Origin: Streptococcus equinus ATCC 9812
GTDB lineage: Bacteria; Bacillota; Bacilli; Lactobacillales; Streptococcaceae
Length of the DNA stretch: 62,860 nucleotides
Direction of reading: 5' to 3'
NCBI RefSeq assembly: GCF_000187265.1
Contig: NZ_GL698429.1
Span: 954,689-1,017,548, forward strand
Shown: piece after piece, positions 39,299 through 48,681 of the stretch
Layout: each line of letters starts with the position of its first letter
Numbering within the stretch: the stretch's first letter is position 1
Made by a program: the position numbers and the translations under genes
The notes under the pieces: generated by a model
The model's input: the letters and a program-made list of their open reading frames with translations, nothing else
Databases searched by the model: none
Told to the model about the DNA's origin: nothing

Positions 39299-40393
39299 CT
39301 AGTCCTCCAAAGCATTTTTTAAATCTTCAATTAAGTCGTCCACATCTTCGATACCAATCGAAAGACGTAGCAAGTCATTTGTCAAACCGTAAGAAAGACG
39401 AACATCTTCTGGAATATCAGCATGGGTCTGAGTTCTTGGATAGGTGATTAAACTTTCGACACCACCCAAACTTTCAGCAAAAGTAATGATTTCAAGGCTA
39501 TTGATAATGTGAGGAATTTTTTCTTCGTCAACTACTTTAAAAGAAATCATACCACCTTTTCCTGTATAAAGAACTTCTTTAACAGCTGGTGATTTTTTCA
39601 AAAAAGCAACAATCTCTTGAGCATTCTCAGTTGCTTTTTCCATCCGAAGCTTTAAAGTCTTGAGTCCACGCATCAGCATGTAAGAATCAAACGGCGATAG
39701 AGTTGGTCCCGTAGTGTTGAGGTTATAAAAGAGCTTATCATAAATAGCTTTATCACTTGTAATCACGACACCTGCTAAAACATCATTGTGACCAGCTAAA
39801 TATTTTGTCGCTGAGTGAACAACAATATCAGCCCCAAGCGTAATTGGATTTTGGTAAATTGGACTATAAAAAGTATTATCAACAATCAGCTTTGCTCCAT
39901 TTTTGTGAGCTACTTTGGCAACCTTTGCAATGTCAAATTCAATCATCAATGGATTTGTTGGGGTTTCAAGATAAACAAGGTCTGTTTCCTCTGAAATAGC
40001 AGTTAAAAGATCTGTTTCATTATTGACATATGTAAAGTTGAAACGTCCTTCTTTTTCTTTATCGTTAAACCATCTAAAAGAGCCACCATACAAATCACGC
40101 GCAGCCACCACCTTTGCTCCTACAGGAAAAATTTCCAACGCTAAAACAATGGCGCTCATTCCAGATGATGTCGCTAGGGCATAATCAGCATTTTCAATAG
40201 CCGCTAATGTTTTTTCAAGTGTCGCACGTGTTGGATTTTTTGTTCTTGTGTAATCAAAACCAGTTGATTGTCCAAACTCTGGGTGTTGATAAGTCGTCGA
40301 GAAATGAATTGGCGCAGCTAAAGCACCAGTTGCCTCATCAGATTTAATCCCAGCATGCGCTAAAATCGTAGCCAATCTACAGTCACTCTTCAT
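39299..40393 (-). CDS. trans-sulfuration PLP enzyme (cystathionine gamma-synthase/beta-lyase type)
   Basis: 364 aa from MKSDCRLATILAHAG. PLP lysine in VVHSATKYLAGHNDVLAGV (about 195), YTRTKNPTRATLEKTLA, ETPTNPLM, SLGGVESLITYP. Sequence alone does not separate MetB from MetC; with patB next to it, sulfur amino-acid metabolism is clear. GAGGAG precedes the start. Confidence 0.9.
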   Translation of the reverse strand: MKSDCRLATILAHAGIKSDEATGALAAPIHFSTTYQHPEFGQSTGFDYTRTKNPTRATLEKTLAAIENADYALATSSGMSAIVLALEIFPVGAKVVAARDLYGGSFRWFNDKEKEGRFNFTYVNNETDLLTAISEETDLVYLETPTNPLMIEFDIAKVAKVAHKNGAKLIVDNTFYSPIYQNPITLGADIVVHSATKYLAGHNDVLAGVVITSDKAIYDKLFYNLNTTGPTLSPFDSYMLMRGLKTLKLRMEKATENAQEIVAFLKKSPAVKEVLYTGKGGMISFKVVDEEKIPHIINSLEIITFAESLGGVESLITYPRTQTHADIPEDVRLSYGLTNDLLRLSIGIEDVDDLIEDLKNALED

Positions 40394-40532
40394 AACAAAC
40401 TCCTCTCTTCTCACATAACTTAGTTAACGTTCAAAAATTTCTATAGCATTTATTCTAACATTTATTTGTGAGAAAAAAGCTCTTTTTGGCTATTCTATTT
40501 CTTGATAGTTAGCTATAAGAAAAAGCTATAGC
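40394..40532. other. metC-like upstream region
   Basis: No gene. It contains ATAGTTAGCTAT-type inverted repeats (40505-40535) and CTATAGCA, which might be a LysR-type (MetR/MtaR) site for the met pair. No firm promoter assignment. Confidence 0.35.
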
Positions 40533-40704
40533 AAAAACAGTCCACTGGACTGTAATCATTTCCCTATTTTCAGGCTCATGAAAAAACAGTCCAATGGACC
40601 TTAATCGCTTCCCTGTTTTCAGGCTCATGAAAAAACAGTCCAATGGACCTTAATCGCTTCCCTATTTTCAGGCTCATGAAAAAACAGTCCACTGGACTGT
40701 TTTT
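40533..40704. repeat. 49-bp tandem repeat, terminator-like units
   Basis: CAGTCCAnTGGACnn cores start at 40538, 40587, 40636 and 40685, an exact 49-bp period. The spacer TTCCCTATTTTCAGGCTCATG and an A6 run are nearly identical in each unit. The two outer cores are perfect palindromes (CAGTCCACTGGACTG); the two inner ones carry CAGTCCAATGGACCT. The copy at 40680-40708 (A7-stem-T7) is the terminator of the flippase gene. Confidence 0.9.
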
Positions 40705-42339
40705 TTATTCCATATGTAATTTTTGACGGAGTACTTTTGCTTTGCTGCCGATTAATTTATCTAGTAAATGAGTGGCGAGCGCAAGGAATCCATACACGAG
40801 AGCGCCTGAGGCTCCCATCAAGACGAGGTATACGACACTACCAAAGCGTGTTGTGGGACTAATAACAAAATGAAGTCCAAATGTCCCTAATGCCACAACA
40901 ACTCCCATAATAGCTGTTAAAATGGTTACCAAAAGGACACCACGTAACAAAGCTTTACGATTAAAATGTGTCACAGCATGAATCTGATTGAACATCAAGA
41001 TTATCGGAATCAACAAACCAATAGCTGTTGATAGTAAAGGTCCATATGCTTTAAAAAGATAGATAAATGGTACTTGTAAAACTACTTTAACAACCAAGCC
41101 GTAAGCAAAATAGTTAATAGCTTTGCGATTTTCAAACAAGGCTTGAAGCATCGGCGCAAGTAAACTATAAAGTGCTAAGAAAATAACCTGAACCAAAGCA
41201 CCGACAAACAACCAAAGTGCTGCATCATTTGGTGCACCGTAGAAGAGCGTGTAAAGTGGCTGAGCTAAAATAATGGCTCCCATCATTGCAGGGAAAAGTA
41301 CCATGCACAACATTTGTAAGCTATTGATTACTAAATGCGCTGCGGCTTTTTTATCTTTGTTGACAAAGTTTTCTGTTAAAAGCGGAATACCTGCTCCCCC
41401 AATCGCTGTCGCAAGAGAAATCAAAATCATTGTGACTTTATTTGGGTTACTTGATAAGTAAGCATAAAGAATTTGCAGCTCTTTGAGGCTATGCGATGTG
41501 AACAATTTCATTGAATTGATGAAAGACCATTGGTCAACTAATTGGAAAAGTTGAATCGCTGCTCCAGTGATAATAAACGGAATAGCTTCTTTCACGGTTT
41601 CAATGATAATAGCTTTGGCATCAATATCGATATCGTCATTTTCTTTAGAGAGAATGGCTTGCAATTTTCCTTCTTTCCAAAGGAAGAAAATGAGCACTGC
41701 AATACTTGCAATCATACCGATAAAGGCAGCAAATGTCGATTGAACAACTGCTGAAACATAATCGCCTGAACCGATTTTCATAATCATGAAGGCTGTAAGT
41801 AACATCCAAATCACACGGATAACTTGCTCAGCAATCTGGCTCATGGCGTAAGGTTTTAGATTATTAAATCCTTGGAAAAAGCCACGAAGAACACTCATAG
41901 ATGGGAAAAGGAGAACCGCCCATGCTAGACTCTGCATGACACGAATCAAATCTTCTCCACCGCCACTCCATGTGGCTTGAATTGGCGCACCGACGTACAT
42001 AATCGCCGCAAAAATAAAACCAAGCACCAAGGTTAATTTTAAAATCTTTCGTAAGAGATAATAACTAGTCTCTTCTTGCCCAAGCGTGTTATATTTGGAA
42101 ACTTGCTTTGCAATAGCAACTGGAATACCTGCTGTTGAAATCAGTAGAAAAACAGCGTAGATATTGTAGCCCATTCCAAAAAGAGCATTGGCTTGCTCGG
42201 CATGCGTTCCCATCCAAGCATACCACGGAATAATGTAGAAGGCCCCTAAAAGGCGACTGATGAAGTTTGAAGCTGTCAACCAAGCAGCTCCGCGCACCAT
42301 CTGCTGTTGCTGTGTCATATTTGTTTTGTTTTTAGACAT
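40705..42339 (-). CDS. MurJ/YtgP-type lipid II flippase
   Basis: 544 aa MATE/MVF-fold membrane protein with about fourteen helices. AAWLTASNFISRLLGAFYIIPWYAWMG at the N-terminus matches YtgP, the MurJ of Bacillus and streptococci that flips undecaprenyl-linked precursors. AGGAAG precedes the start. It is divergent from murE, the same arrangement as in pneumococcus. A polysaccharide repeat-unit flippase is the alternative. Confidence 0.88.
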   Translation of the reverse strand: MSKNKTNMTQQQQMVRGAAWLTASNFISRLLGAFYIIPWYAWMGTHAEQANALFGMGYNIYAVFLLISTAGIPVAIAKQVSKYNTLGQEETSYYLLRKILKLTLVLGFIFAAIMYVGAPIQATWSGGGEDLIRVMQSLAWAVLLFPSMSVLRGFFQGFNNLKPYAMSQIAEQVIRVIWMLLTAFMIMKIGSGDYVSAVVQSTFAAFIGMIASIAVLIFFLWKEGKLQAILSKENDDIDIDAKAIIIETVKEAIPFIITGAAIQLFQLVDQWSFINSMKLFTSHSLKELQILYAYLSSNPNKVTMILISLATAIGGAGIPLLTENFVNKDKKAAAHLVINSLQMLCMVLFPAMMGAIILAQPLYTLFYGAPNDAALWLFVGALVQVIFLALYSLLAPMLQALFENRKAINYFAYGLVVKVVLQVPFIYLFKAYGPLLSTAIGLLIPIILMFNQIHAVTHFNRKALLRGVLLVTILTAIMGVVVALGTFGLHFVISPTTRFGSVVYLVLMGASGALVYGFLALATHLLDKLIGSKAKVLRQKLHME

Positions 42340-42398
42340 AGTTTTCTTCCTAATTTAAAAATAAGCGTTACATTTTATTATAAACTTTTGCTTATGAC

Positions 42399-42427
42399 TT
42401 GTAAAACAAAGACATAAAGTCTAAAAT
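42399..42427 (+). promoter_or_regulatory. murE promoter abutting start codon
   Basis: -35 TTGTAA (42399-42404), 17-bp spacer, -10 TAAAAT (42422-42427), then AGAGTGT and ATG at 42435. No Shine-Dalgarno; a leaderless or 1-nt-leader mRNA is predicted. Confidence 0.75.
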
Positions 42428-42434
42428 AGAGTGT

Positions 42435-43886
42435 ATGATTACACTTGAAAAAACCCTCGATATCCTGAAAAAAGATCATAATTTCCGCGAAATTATCTTC
42501 CACAATCACTACAGCCTTGATTGGGAAGAAAATCCTAGTTTTTCAAAAATTAGCTTTGATAGTCGCGATGTAGATAGTTCGACACTTTTCTTTGCAAAAG
42601 GGGCAACTTTTAAAAAAGAATATCTAGAACAAGCTGTCCAACTTGGTTTACCTTTCTACGTCAGCCAAGTTGACTATGAACTTGATATTCCTGCTATCAT
42701 CGTAACTGATATCAAAAAAGCGATGAGCTTGATTGCCATGGAATTTTATGGTCATCCAGAAGAAAAATTAAAAATCATTGCTTTCACTGGTACAAAAGGG
42801 AAAACAACTGCTGCTTACTTTACTTATAATATCTTGAAGCAAAGCCACAAACCAGCAATGTTTTCAACAATGAATACAACACTTGATGGTAAAACATTCT
42901 TCAAATCAAAATTGACAACACCGGAGAGTCTTGACCTCTTCAAAATGATGGCAACTGCTGTTGATAATGGCATGACTCATCTTATCATGGAAGTTTCAAG
43001 TCAAGCTTATCTAGTTGATCGTGTCTACGGATTGACATTTGATGTTGGTGCCTTTCTTAATATCAGCCCAGACCACATTGGACCGATCGAACACCCAACT
43101 TTTGAAGATTACTTCTACCACAAACGTCTATTAATGACAAATAGCAAAGCTGTTGTGGTTAACGCTGGCATGGATTATTTCAAAGTCGTTACTCAACAAG
43201 TCGCTGACAAACCACACGATTTTTATGGCAGTGGTTCTGAAAATACAATTGAAAATGGCAGAGCTTTTGATTTTGACGTGACAGGCAAACTTGCTGGTCA
43301 TTATGATATCCAACTCATCGGCTCATTCAACCAAGAGAATGCGTTAGCTGCTGGACTTGCTTGTCTTCGTTTAGGAACAAGCCTTAAAGACATCAAAAAA
43401 GGAATCTCAGAAACTAGCGTGCCAGGTCGTATGGAAGTTGTCACTCAAGCAAATGGAGCCAAAGTCTTTGTCGACTACGCTCACAACGGAGATAGTCTTG
43501 AAAAACTACTTTCTGTTGTTGAAGAACATCAAAAAGGGCAACTTTACTTAATTTTGGGTGCTACTGGAAATAAAGGTGAAAGTCGTCGTGCAGATTTTGC
43601 GCGTATTATCAATGCTCATCAAAATCTCAATGTCATCTTAACAGCTGACGACCCGAACTACGAAGACCCACAAGCTATTGCTGAAGAAATCGCAAGTCAA
43701 ATAACGCGCTCATTAGACATTCAAGTTGACCGCGAAAAAGCAATTGCCAAAGCAATGCTACTCACGAAAAATGAAAATGATGCAGTAATTATTGCGGGTA
43801 AAGGTGCAGACGCTTACCAAATCGTTAACGGTGAACGCACAGCCTATGCAGGCGACCTAAATATTGCTAAAAAATACCTTAATTAG
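42435..43886 (+). CDS. murE: UDP-MurNAc-tripeptide synthetase, L-lysine-adding
   Basis: 483 aa Mur ligase adding L-Lys to UDP-MurNAc-L-Ala-D-Glu. P-loop [13 protein letters not shown] (about 117), central ATPase with [15 protein letters not shown], and a C-terminal domain with DDPNYEDP instead of the DNPR motif of the diaminopimelate enzymes, so the substrate is Lys. No ribosome binding site; see the promoter entry. Confidence 0.96.
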   Translation: MITLEKTLDILKKDHNFREIIFHNHYSLDWEENPSFSKISFDSRDVDSSTLFFAKGATFKKEYLEQAVQLGLPFYVSQVDYELDIPAIIVTDIKKAMSLIAMEFYGHPEEKLKIIAFTGTKGKTTAAYFTYNILKQSHKPAMFSTMNTTLDGKTFFKSKLTTPESLDLFKMMATAVDNGMTHLIMEVSSQAYLVDRVYGLTFDVGAFLNISPDHIGPIEHPTFEDYFYHKRLLMTNSKAVVVNAGMDYFKVVTQQVADKPHDFYGSGSENTIENGRAFDFDVTGKLAGHYDIQLIGSFNQENALAAGLACLRLGTSLKDIKKGISETSVPGRMEVVTQANGAKVFVDYAHNGDSLEKLLSVVEEHQKGQLYLILGATGNKGESRRADFARIINAHQNLNVILTADDPNYEDPQAIAEEIASQITRSLDIQVDREKAIAKAMLLTKNENDAVIIAGKGADAYQIVNGERTAYAGDLNIAKKYLN

Positions 43887-43904
43887 AATGGTTATTGTTG
43901 ATAT

Positions 43905-43934
43905 TTAGAATGGTTCTAATTAATTAGAATTCTA
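43905..43934. promoter_or_regulatory. overlapping palindromes resembling a PerR/Fur-family box
   Basis: TTAGAATGGTTCTAA (43905-43919) differs by one base from the streptococcal PerR-type box TTAGAATNATTCTAA. It overlaps TTCTAATTAATTAGAA (43914-43929), which overlaps TAGAATTCTA (43925-43934). Placed between murE and the iron-siderophore operon, it is the likely control site of fhuCDBG. Confidence 0.55.
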
Positions 43935-43958
43935 TTATATTTTTGTAAAAATATTTCC

Positions 43959-43985
43959 AAAAAAGGCTTACAAAGGCCTTTTTTC
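43959..43985 (+). terminator. murE terminator
   Basis: AAAAAAGGC / GCCTTTTTT stem with a short loop. Confidence 0.8.
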
Positions 43986-43990
43986 TATGC

Positions 43991-44032
43991 TAAAATAAAA
44001 AGGCAATTCTTCATTTGAAAGAATTGCTTTTT
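43991..44032 (+). promoter_or_regulatory. fhu promoter -10 followed by terminator-like hairpin
   Basis: TAAAAT (43991-43996), with TTACAA 17 bp upstream. Then GCAATTCTT (44003-44011), loop, AAGAATTGC (44019-44027) and five T. The hairpin is either a second murE terminator or sits at the very 5' end of the fhu mRNA. Confidence 0.55.
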
Positions 44033-44060
44033 ACTATTTTCCGATGAAAGGAAGCATTTT

Positions 44061-44843
44061 ATGTCAGAAATCAAAGCTGAAAACATTTCAGTAGCTTATG
44101 ATGACAAAGTGATTATTGAGAACTTATCCACTAAAATCGCTCATCAAAAAATTACGACAATCATTGGCGCTAACGGTTGTGGAAAATCAACACTTCTAAA
44201 ATCTTTAACACGCATCCAAGCTGTCAATGAAGGAAAAATCTTAATTGACGGTCAAGCCATCACTACTTTGCCAACTAAGGAAGTGGCTAAAAAGATTGCT
44301 TTACTGCCACAGGTCTTAGAAGCTACTGAAGGCATTTCAGTTTATGAACTTGTTTCGTATGGTCGCTTCCCGCATCAACATTATCTAGGAAGTCTAAACG
44401 AAGAAGACAAAGAGAAAATTGACTGGGCTATGCAAATGACTAAAGTCTACGAATTTGCCGATAAAAAAGTTGATTCTCTTTCTGGTGGTCAACGTCAACG
44501 TGTCTGGATTGCTATGGCTTTAGCACAAGATACAGATACTATCTTTTTAGATGAGCCCACAACTTATCTCGATATGAACCACCAACTGGAAATCTTAGAA
44601 TTACTTAAAAAGCTCAACCAAGATACCAAAAAAACAATTATTATGGTCTTACATGATTTGAACTTGTCAGCTCGATTTTCAGATGAATTGATTGCCATGA
44701 AAAATGGTCAAATTAAATACCACGACAATGTTCAAGGCATCATGACAGCAGATATTTTGCGTGACATTTTTAGCATTGATGCCAAAATCGTTCAAGACCC
44801 TATCCATAACTGTCCAATTTTGCTGACTTATCAGCTCGTATAG
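44061..44843 (+). CDS. fhuC: iron-siderophore ABC transporter ATP-binding protein
   Basis: 260 aa. Walker A GANGCGKSTLL, Q-loop, signature LSGGQRQRVWIAMALAQ, Walker B TIFLDEPTTYLDM: FecCD-type ATPase. AAAGGAAG precedes the start. First gene of fhuCDBG, the order found in group B Streptococcus for hydroxamate siderophores. Confidence 0.93.
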   Translation: MSEIKAENISVAYDDKVIIENLSTKIAHQKITTIIGANGCGKSTLLKSLTRIQAVNEGKILIDGQAITTLPTKEVAKKIALLPQVLEATEGISVYELVSYGRFPHQHYLGSLNEEDKEKIDWAMQMTKVYEFADKKVDSLSGGQRQRVWIAMALAQDTDTIFLDEPTTYLDMNHQLEILELLKKLNQDTKKTIIMVLHDLNLSARFSDELIAMKNGQIKYHDNVQGIMTADILRDIFSIDAKIVQDPIHNCPILLTYQLV

Positions 44844-44867
44844 ATTTATTAGCAGGAGACGCTTAAC

Positions 44868-45800
44868 ATGAAAAAATTTTTCATCACTCTAACAACTTTC
44901 CTTGCAACACTTGTGTTAGTTGCTTGTCAAAATACATCATCAACATCAAATAAGACTAAACTCTCTAGCATGCCAAAAATCACTGGCTTTTCTTATGAAG
45001 GCGACATTCCAAAAAATCCTAAAAAAGTCGTTAACTTTGCTTACTCATACACAGGTTACCTTCTAGAACTTGGTGTTGATGTTTCAAGTTATTCTCTTGA
45101 TTTGGAAAAAAATAGCCCAGCTTTTGGCAATAAACTAGCAGATGCTGTTCAATTGACTTCTGATGACACAGAAGCCATCGCAGCGCAAGAACCAGATCTT
45201 ATCATCACTTTTTCAACAGATGAACACCTCAAAGAGTTAAGAGACATTGCACCTGTTTTAGTTATTGAATTTGGTAAGAGTGATTACCTTGAAATGATGA
45301 CAAACCTTGGTAAAGTCTTCGGAAAAGAAGATAAAGCTCAAAAATGGCTTGATAACTGGAAAGAAAAAACTGCCAAGGCTAAAGAAGAACTTGGTCAATA
45401 CATCAATCCGTCAACTACCTTTACCGTTATGGACTTTTACGACAAAGATATTTATCTTTATGGCGATAACTGGGGACGTTCTGGTGAGTTGATTTATGAT
45501 TCACTTGGCTTTTCTGCACCTCAAAAAGTGCAAGATGATGTCTTTACGGCTGGTTGGTTCGGCGTTTCACAAGAAGTCCTTGGAGATTACGCAGGTGATT
45601 ACCTTGTCGTAAACGTTAGCGATGATACTAAAAATGCTGCCGCTTCATTAAAAGAAAGTGATGTTTGGAAAAATATCCCAGCAGTCAAAAACAATCATGT
45701 CCTTGAAGTCGATGAAAATCTCTTCTACTTCTCAGACCCAATGTCACTTGATAAACAGCTAGATGCTTTTGTCGATACCATCAAAAAAGCTAATAGCTAA
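44868..45800 (+). CDS. fhuD: iron-siderophore binding lipoprotein
   Basis: 310 aa. Lipobox LVAC (Cys about 20), then a class III binding protein: KKVVNFAYSYTGYLLELGVD, EAIAAQEPDLIITFS, VLEVDENLFYFSDPMSLDKQLD. Captures ferric siderophore at the cell surface. 24 bp after fhuC. Confidence 0.92.
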   Translation: MKKFFITLTTFLATLVLVACQNTSSTSNKTKLSSMPKITGFSYEGDIPKNPKKVVNFAYSYTGYLLELGVDVSSYSLDLEKNSPAFGNKLADAVQLTSDDTEAIAAQEPDLIITFSTDEHLKELRDIAPVLVIEFGKSDYLEMMTNLGKVFGKEDKAQKWLDNWKEKTAKAKEELGQYINPSTTFTVMDFYDKDIYLYGDNWGRSGELIYDSLGFSAPQKVQDDVFTAGWFGVSQEVLGDYAGDYLVVNVSDDTKNAAASLKESDVWKNIPAVKNNHVLEVDENLFYFSDPMSLDKQLDAFVDTIKKANS

Positions 45801-45829
45801 TTTTTGAACACTTCTGAAAAGGAAATACA

Positions 45830-46849
45830 ATGAAACAATCGTACCTTCTTCAGAAAAATAAGCCAGCTCAAGCTTGGCTTGTTTTTTTCGGTATTAGTAT
45901 TATATTCTTTCTTGGCTGGTATTTTGGGCTTCGCTTTGGTGCTGTTTCTTATTCAAATCAAGAATTACTAAGTGTTGTTAAAGCACCATTGACTGACTCT
46001 AATTTACAGGACGTGATTTTCGACCTACGTTTGCCAAGAACAGTTGCTGCTATTTTAGTTGGAGCTGCCATGGCTCAAGCTGGTAGTATTATTCAAGGTG
46101 TCACACGCAATCCTATCGCCGACCCTGGGCTTCTTGGAATCAATGCTGGTGCAGGACTTGCTTTAATTGTTGGCTACGCTATTTTTGGCAGTATGCACTA
46201 CAGCTTAACCCTTCTTGTCTGTTTAATTGGTGCTGTTATTGCGGCATGCTTGATTTTTGGCATAGCTTATCATCCTAAAAAAGGCTATCAACAGATTCGT
46301 ATTATTCTGGCGGGTGCCATGATTTCGACTCTCTTTTCATCTTTAGGTCAAGCTGTCACTTTGTATTTTGATTTGTCGAAAGCAGTTATCGGCTGGCAAG
46401 CTGGTGGTTTAGCACAAGTCAATTGGAAAATGCTTGGCATTATTTCACCGGTTATTATTATTGGTTTGATTTTAGCACAATTGTTAGCTCATCAGTTGAC
46501 TATTTTAAGTCTTGATGAAACTGTGGCAAAATCTCTAGGACAGAAAACTTTTCTGATAACGATTAGTTTACTGGGCATCGTGGTTGCCTTGTCAGCAGCA
46601 GCTGTGGCGCTAGTTGGTAGCCTAGCTTTTGTGGGCTTGATTATTCCGCATTGCATTAAAATGTGTGTTGGAAAGGACTATCGTGTCCTTCTTCCTTTAA
46701 CAGCATTTGCTGGTAGCACCTTTATGCTTTGGGTCGACTTGATTTCTCGTATTATTAATCCACCAGCTGAGACTCCGCTAAGTGCAATTATTAGCATCGT
46801 TGGTCTCCCATGTTTCTTGTGGTTAATGCGAAAGGGGGAAAATTTATGA
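45830..46849 (+). CDS. fhuB: iron-siderophore ABC transporter permease FhuB
   Basis: 339 aa FecCD-family permease with nine to ten helices. LRLPRTVAAILVGAAMAQAGSIIQGVTRNPIADPGLLGINAGAG is diagnostic as a region, and AFVGLIIPHCIKMCVGKDYR is the ATPase-coupling loop. GGAAA precedes the start. Its stop overlaps the fhuG start as ATGA. Confidence 0.92.
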   Translation: MKQSYLLQKNKPAQAWLVFFGISIIFFLGWYFGLRFGAVSYSNQELLSVVKAPLTDSNLQDVIFDLRLPRTVAAILVGAAMAQAGSIIQGVTRNPIADPGLLGINAGAGLALIVGYAIFGSMHYSLTLLVCLIGAVIAACLIFGIAYHPKKGYQQIRIILAGAMISTLFSSLGQAVTLYFDLSKAVIGWQAGGLAQVNWKMLGIISPVIIIGLILAQLLAHQLTILSLDETVAKSLGQKTFLITISLLGIVVALSAAAVALVGSLAFVGLIIPHCIKMCVGKDYRVLLPLTAFAGSTFMLWVDLISRIINPPAETPLSAIISIVGLPCFLWLMRKGENL

Positions 46850-47847
46850 GGCAAAAATTTCATTTTACAAAACGTTTCTTTCCTCTCTTACTTCTACTAT
46901 TAGTCATCTTTCTAGCATCACTAGCCATCGGATACGCCAATTCATCAATCAGCGAAGTGCTCAAAGTCTTTCTTGGAAAATCAAATGCGACCATGTCTTT
47001 AATCGTCCTAAAAATCAGGCTTCCTCGCATCTTAGCTTGCATGATTGGCGGAGCTGCCTTAGCAGTATCAGGCATTTTACTACAAACTCTCACAAAAAAT
47101 CCGTTAGCGGACTCAGGGATTTTAGGGATAAATACTGGTGCTGGATTTGTCATTGCCATAATGATTGGACTACTAGATATTTCAAATCCAAAAATTCTAG
47201 CATTTATGCCATTTTTAGCCATGATAGGTAGTATCATCACAATCTGTACAGTTTACGCTATCTCTCATCAAAAGAATCAGCCTATCTCTCCTTCACGATT
47301 AATCATCGCTGGTGTCGGCGTTTCAAGCCTACTCTCTGGCATGATGATTTCCATTATTGATAATCTTGATATCGGAAAAACAGATTATATCGTCTCATGG
47401 CTGAGCGGAAAGGTGACTGGTGGTAACTGGCAGACTCTCATGACGCTTACACCTCTATTTCTTCTATCCTTAGGACTAACTTATTGGCGCAGCTATATTT
47501 TAAACATGATGATGTTCAGTGAGGAGACGACAATTGCGCTTGGTATTAATATCAAAAAAGAACGACTCGTGCTTCTTATTTTGTCGACAGCTCTAGCATC
47601 ACTGAGTGTCATTCTAGTTGGAAATATTACTTTCATCGGTCTGCTGTCAGGTCATATCACAAAACAGCTATTTGGCAACGACCACCGCATAACCTTACCA
47701 GCTAGCATGATTGTGGGCATGATTTTAATACTCGTTGCCGATACCATTGGACGAAGTCTTTTAGTTGGTACTGGTATTCCGACAGGCATTATCATCTCAG
47801 TTATCGGTGCCCCATATTTTCTTTATCTCATGATTAAAGCAAATTAA
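46846..47847 (+). CDS. fhuG: iron-siderophore ABC transporter permease FhuG
   Basis: 333 aa FecCD-family permease. The region LRLPRIL-like, LTKNPLADSGILGINTGAG and ITFIGLLSGHITKQLFGNDHR match the paired permease. Start MRQKFHFTKRFF at 46846 is chosen by the ATGA overlap with fhuB and a GGGGGA site; an in-frame upstream ATG at 46810 lies inside fhuB. Confidence 0.92.
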   Translation: MRQKFHFTKRFFPLLLLLLVIFLASLAIGYANSSISEVLKVFLGKSNATMSLIVLKIRLPRILACMIGGAALAVSGILLQTLTKNPLADSGILGINTGAGFVIAIMIGLLDISNPKILAFMPFLAMIGSIITICTVYAISHQKNQPISPSRLIIAGVGVSSLLSGMMISIIDNLDIGKTDYIVSWLSGKVTGGNWQTLMTLTPLFLLSLGLTYWRSYILNMMMFSEETTIALGINIKKERLVLLILSTALASLSVILVGNITFIGLLSGHITKQLFGNDHRITLPASMIVGMILILVADTIGRSLLVGTGIPTGIIISVIGAPYFLYLMIKAN

Positions 47848-47907
47848 AAAGCTGAGACAAAAGTACTCAGCATCTTGTTTATATAGTTATTATTTACAAG
47901 GCGCAGT

Positions 47908-48022
47908 AGTTGAGTGGGTTCTAATGCGCTGATAAATCAACTTTTATAACCCTACTCAACTTTGCGGGGGTGAGACAACGAAATCGAATTTCTTCGAAAT
48001 TACCGATTTCTGTCTCACTCCC
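47908..48022. repeat. palindromic intergenic element
   Basis: Two imperfect hairpins fill the convergent gap. The first pairs AGTTGAGTGGGTT (47908-47920) with AACCCTACTCAACT (47948-47961). The second pairs GTGAGACAACGAAATCGAA (from 47970) with the matching TTACCGATTTCTGTCTCAC half (to about 48018). The GAGACAGAAATCG core resembles short palindromic repeats scattered in streptococcal genomes. It probably also terminates both flanking operons. Confidence 0.65.
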
Positions 48023-48024
48023 TT

Positions 48025-48681
48025 TTATGCTTTGCTTGCAAAAACTAGTGATTCTTTACCAAAATCCATCTTCAATTCATATCTACCATTATCATTCTTC
48101 TTAATGTAGCCTAATAATGCCAAGGCTTCTACAAAAATATCAGGTCGTTTTTGAGCGACTTCGTCTTTGTCAACAAATTTCAATAGAAAAGTTGTCATGT
48201 ATTTCAAAGCGTAAGCCTGATTAACATCTCCTAGCAAATCGTACAATGGTTGTTGCAGTTCAGACATTGGCAAGTTTTCAGCGAGTTTGAAAAAATAATT
48301 TGCAAGTGTTAATTCATCACGAGCAATACTTGTCTTTTCAGCGAGTACCAAATCATTAGTCTCATTTTCCAAACGTGTCTCGAAAGTGATTACCATCAAG
48401 TCAGTGTAAACCGGACTCTCATCATCCACAAAAATCTGACTATCTAGGTCAATATTTTCTAGAGATTCAAGCAAGTCTAATCCAATCGTATAGCGCTTAT
48501 TGTCACGGATAATGTACCCTGCTTGGACATATTCTTCAATCAAACGGTCAATCTTTGAGGCTTCTTGAAACTGTGCTTTGATTTGACGCAAAGTCACATC
48601 ATCAGTTTGATAAAGAAAATTAACCAAATCCTTGAAAAAATCTTGTCGTGTTAATTTATCTGGATTAAAAATTTTAATCAT
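48025..48681 (-). CDS. unknown protein, possibly DUF1803 family
   Basis: 218 aa, soluble, mostly helical, N-terminus MIKIFNPDKLTRQDFFKDLVNFL. It resembles streptococcal DUF1803 proteins; function unknown. It overlaps the YiiX-like gene by 8 nt and is co-transcribed with it. Confidence 0.65.
   Translation of the reverse strand: MIKIFNPDKLTRQDFFKDLVNFLYQTDDVTLRQIKAQFQEASKIDRLIEEYVQAGYIIRDNKRYTIGLDLLESLENIDLDSQIFVDDESPVYTDLMVITFETRLENETNDLVLAEKTSIARDELTLANYFFKLAENLPMSELQQPLYDLLGDVNQAYALKYMTTFLLKFVDKDEVAQKRPDIFVEALALLGYIKKNDNGRYELKMDFGKESLVFASKA

Noticed and set aside
40533..40704. CRISPR-like spacing of repeats
   Set aside because: Spacers are themselves repeated, units are palindromic terminators, and no cas genes are present.
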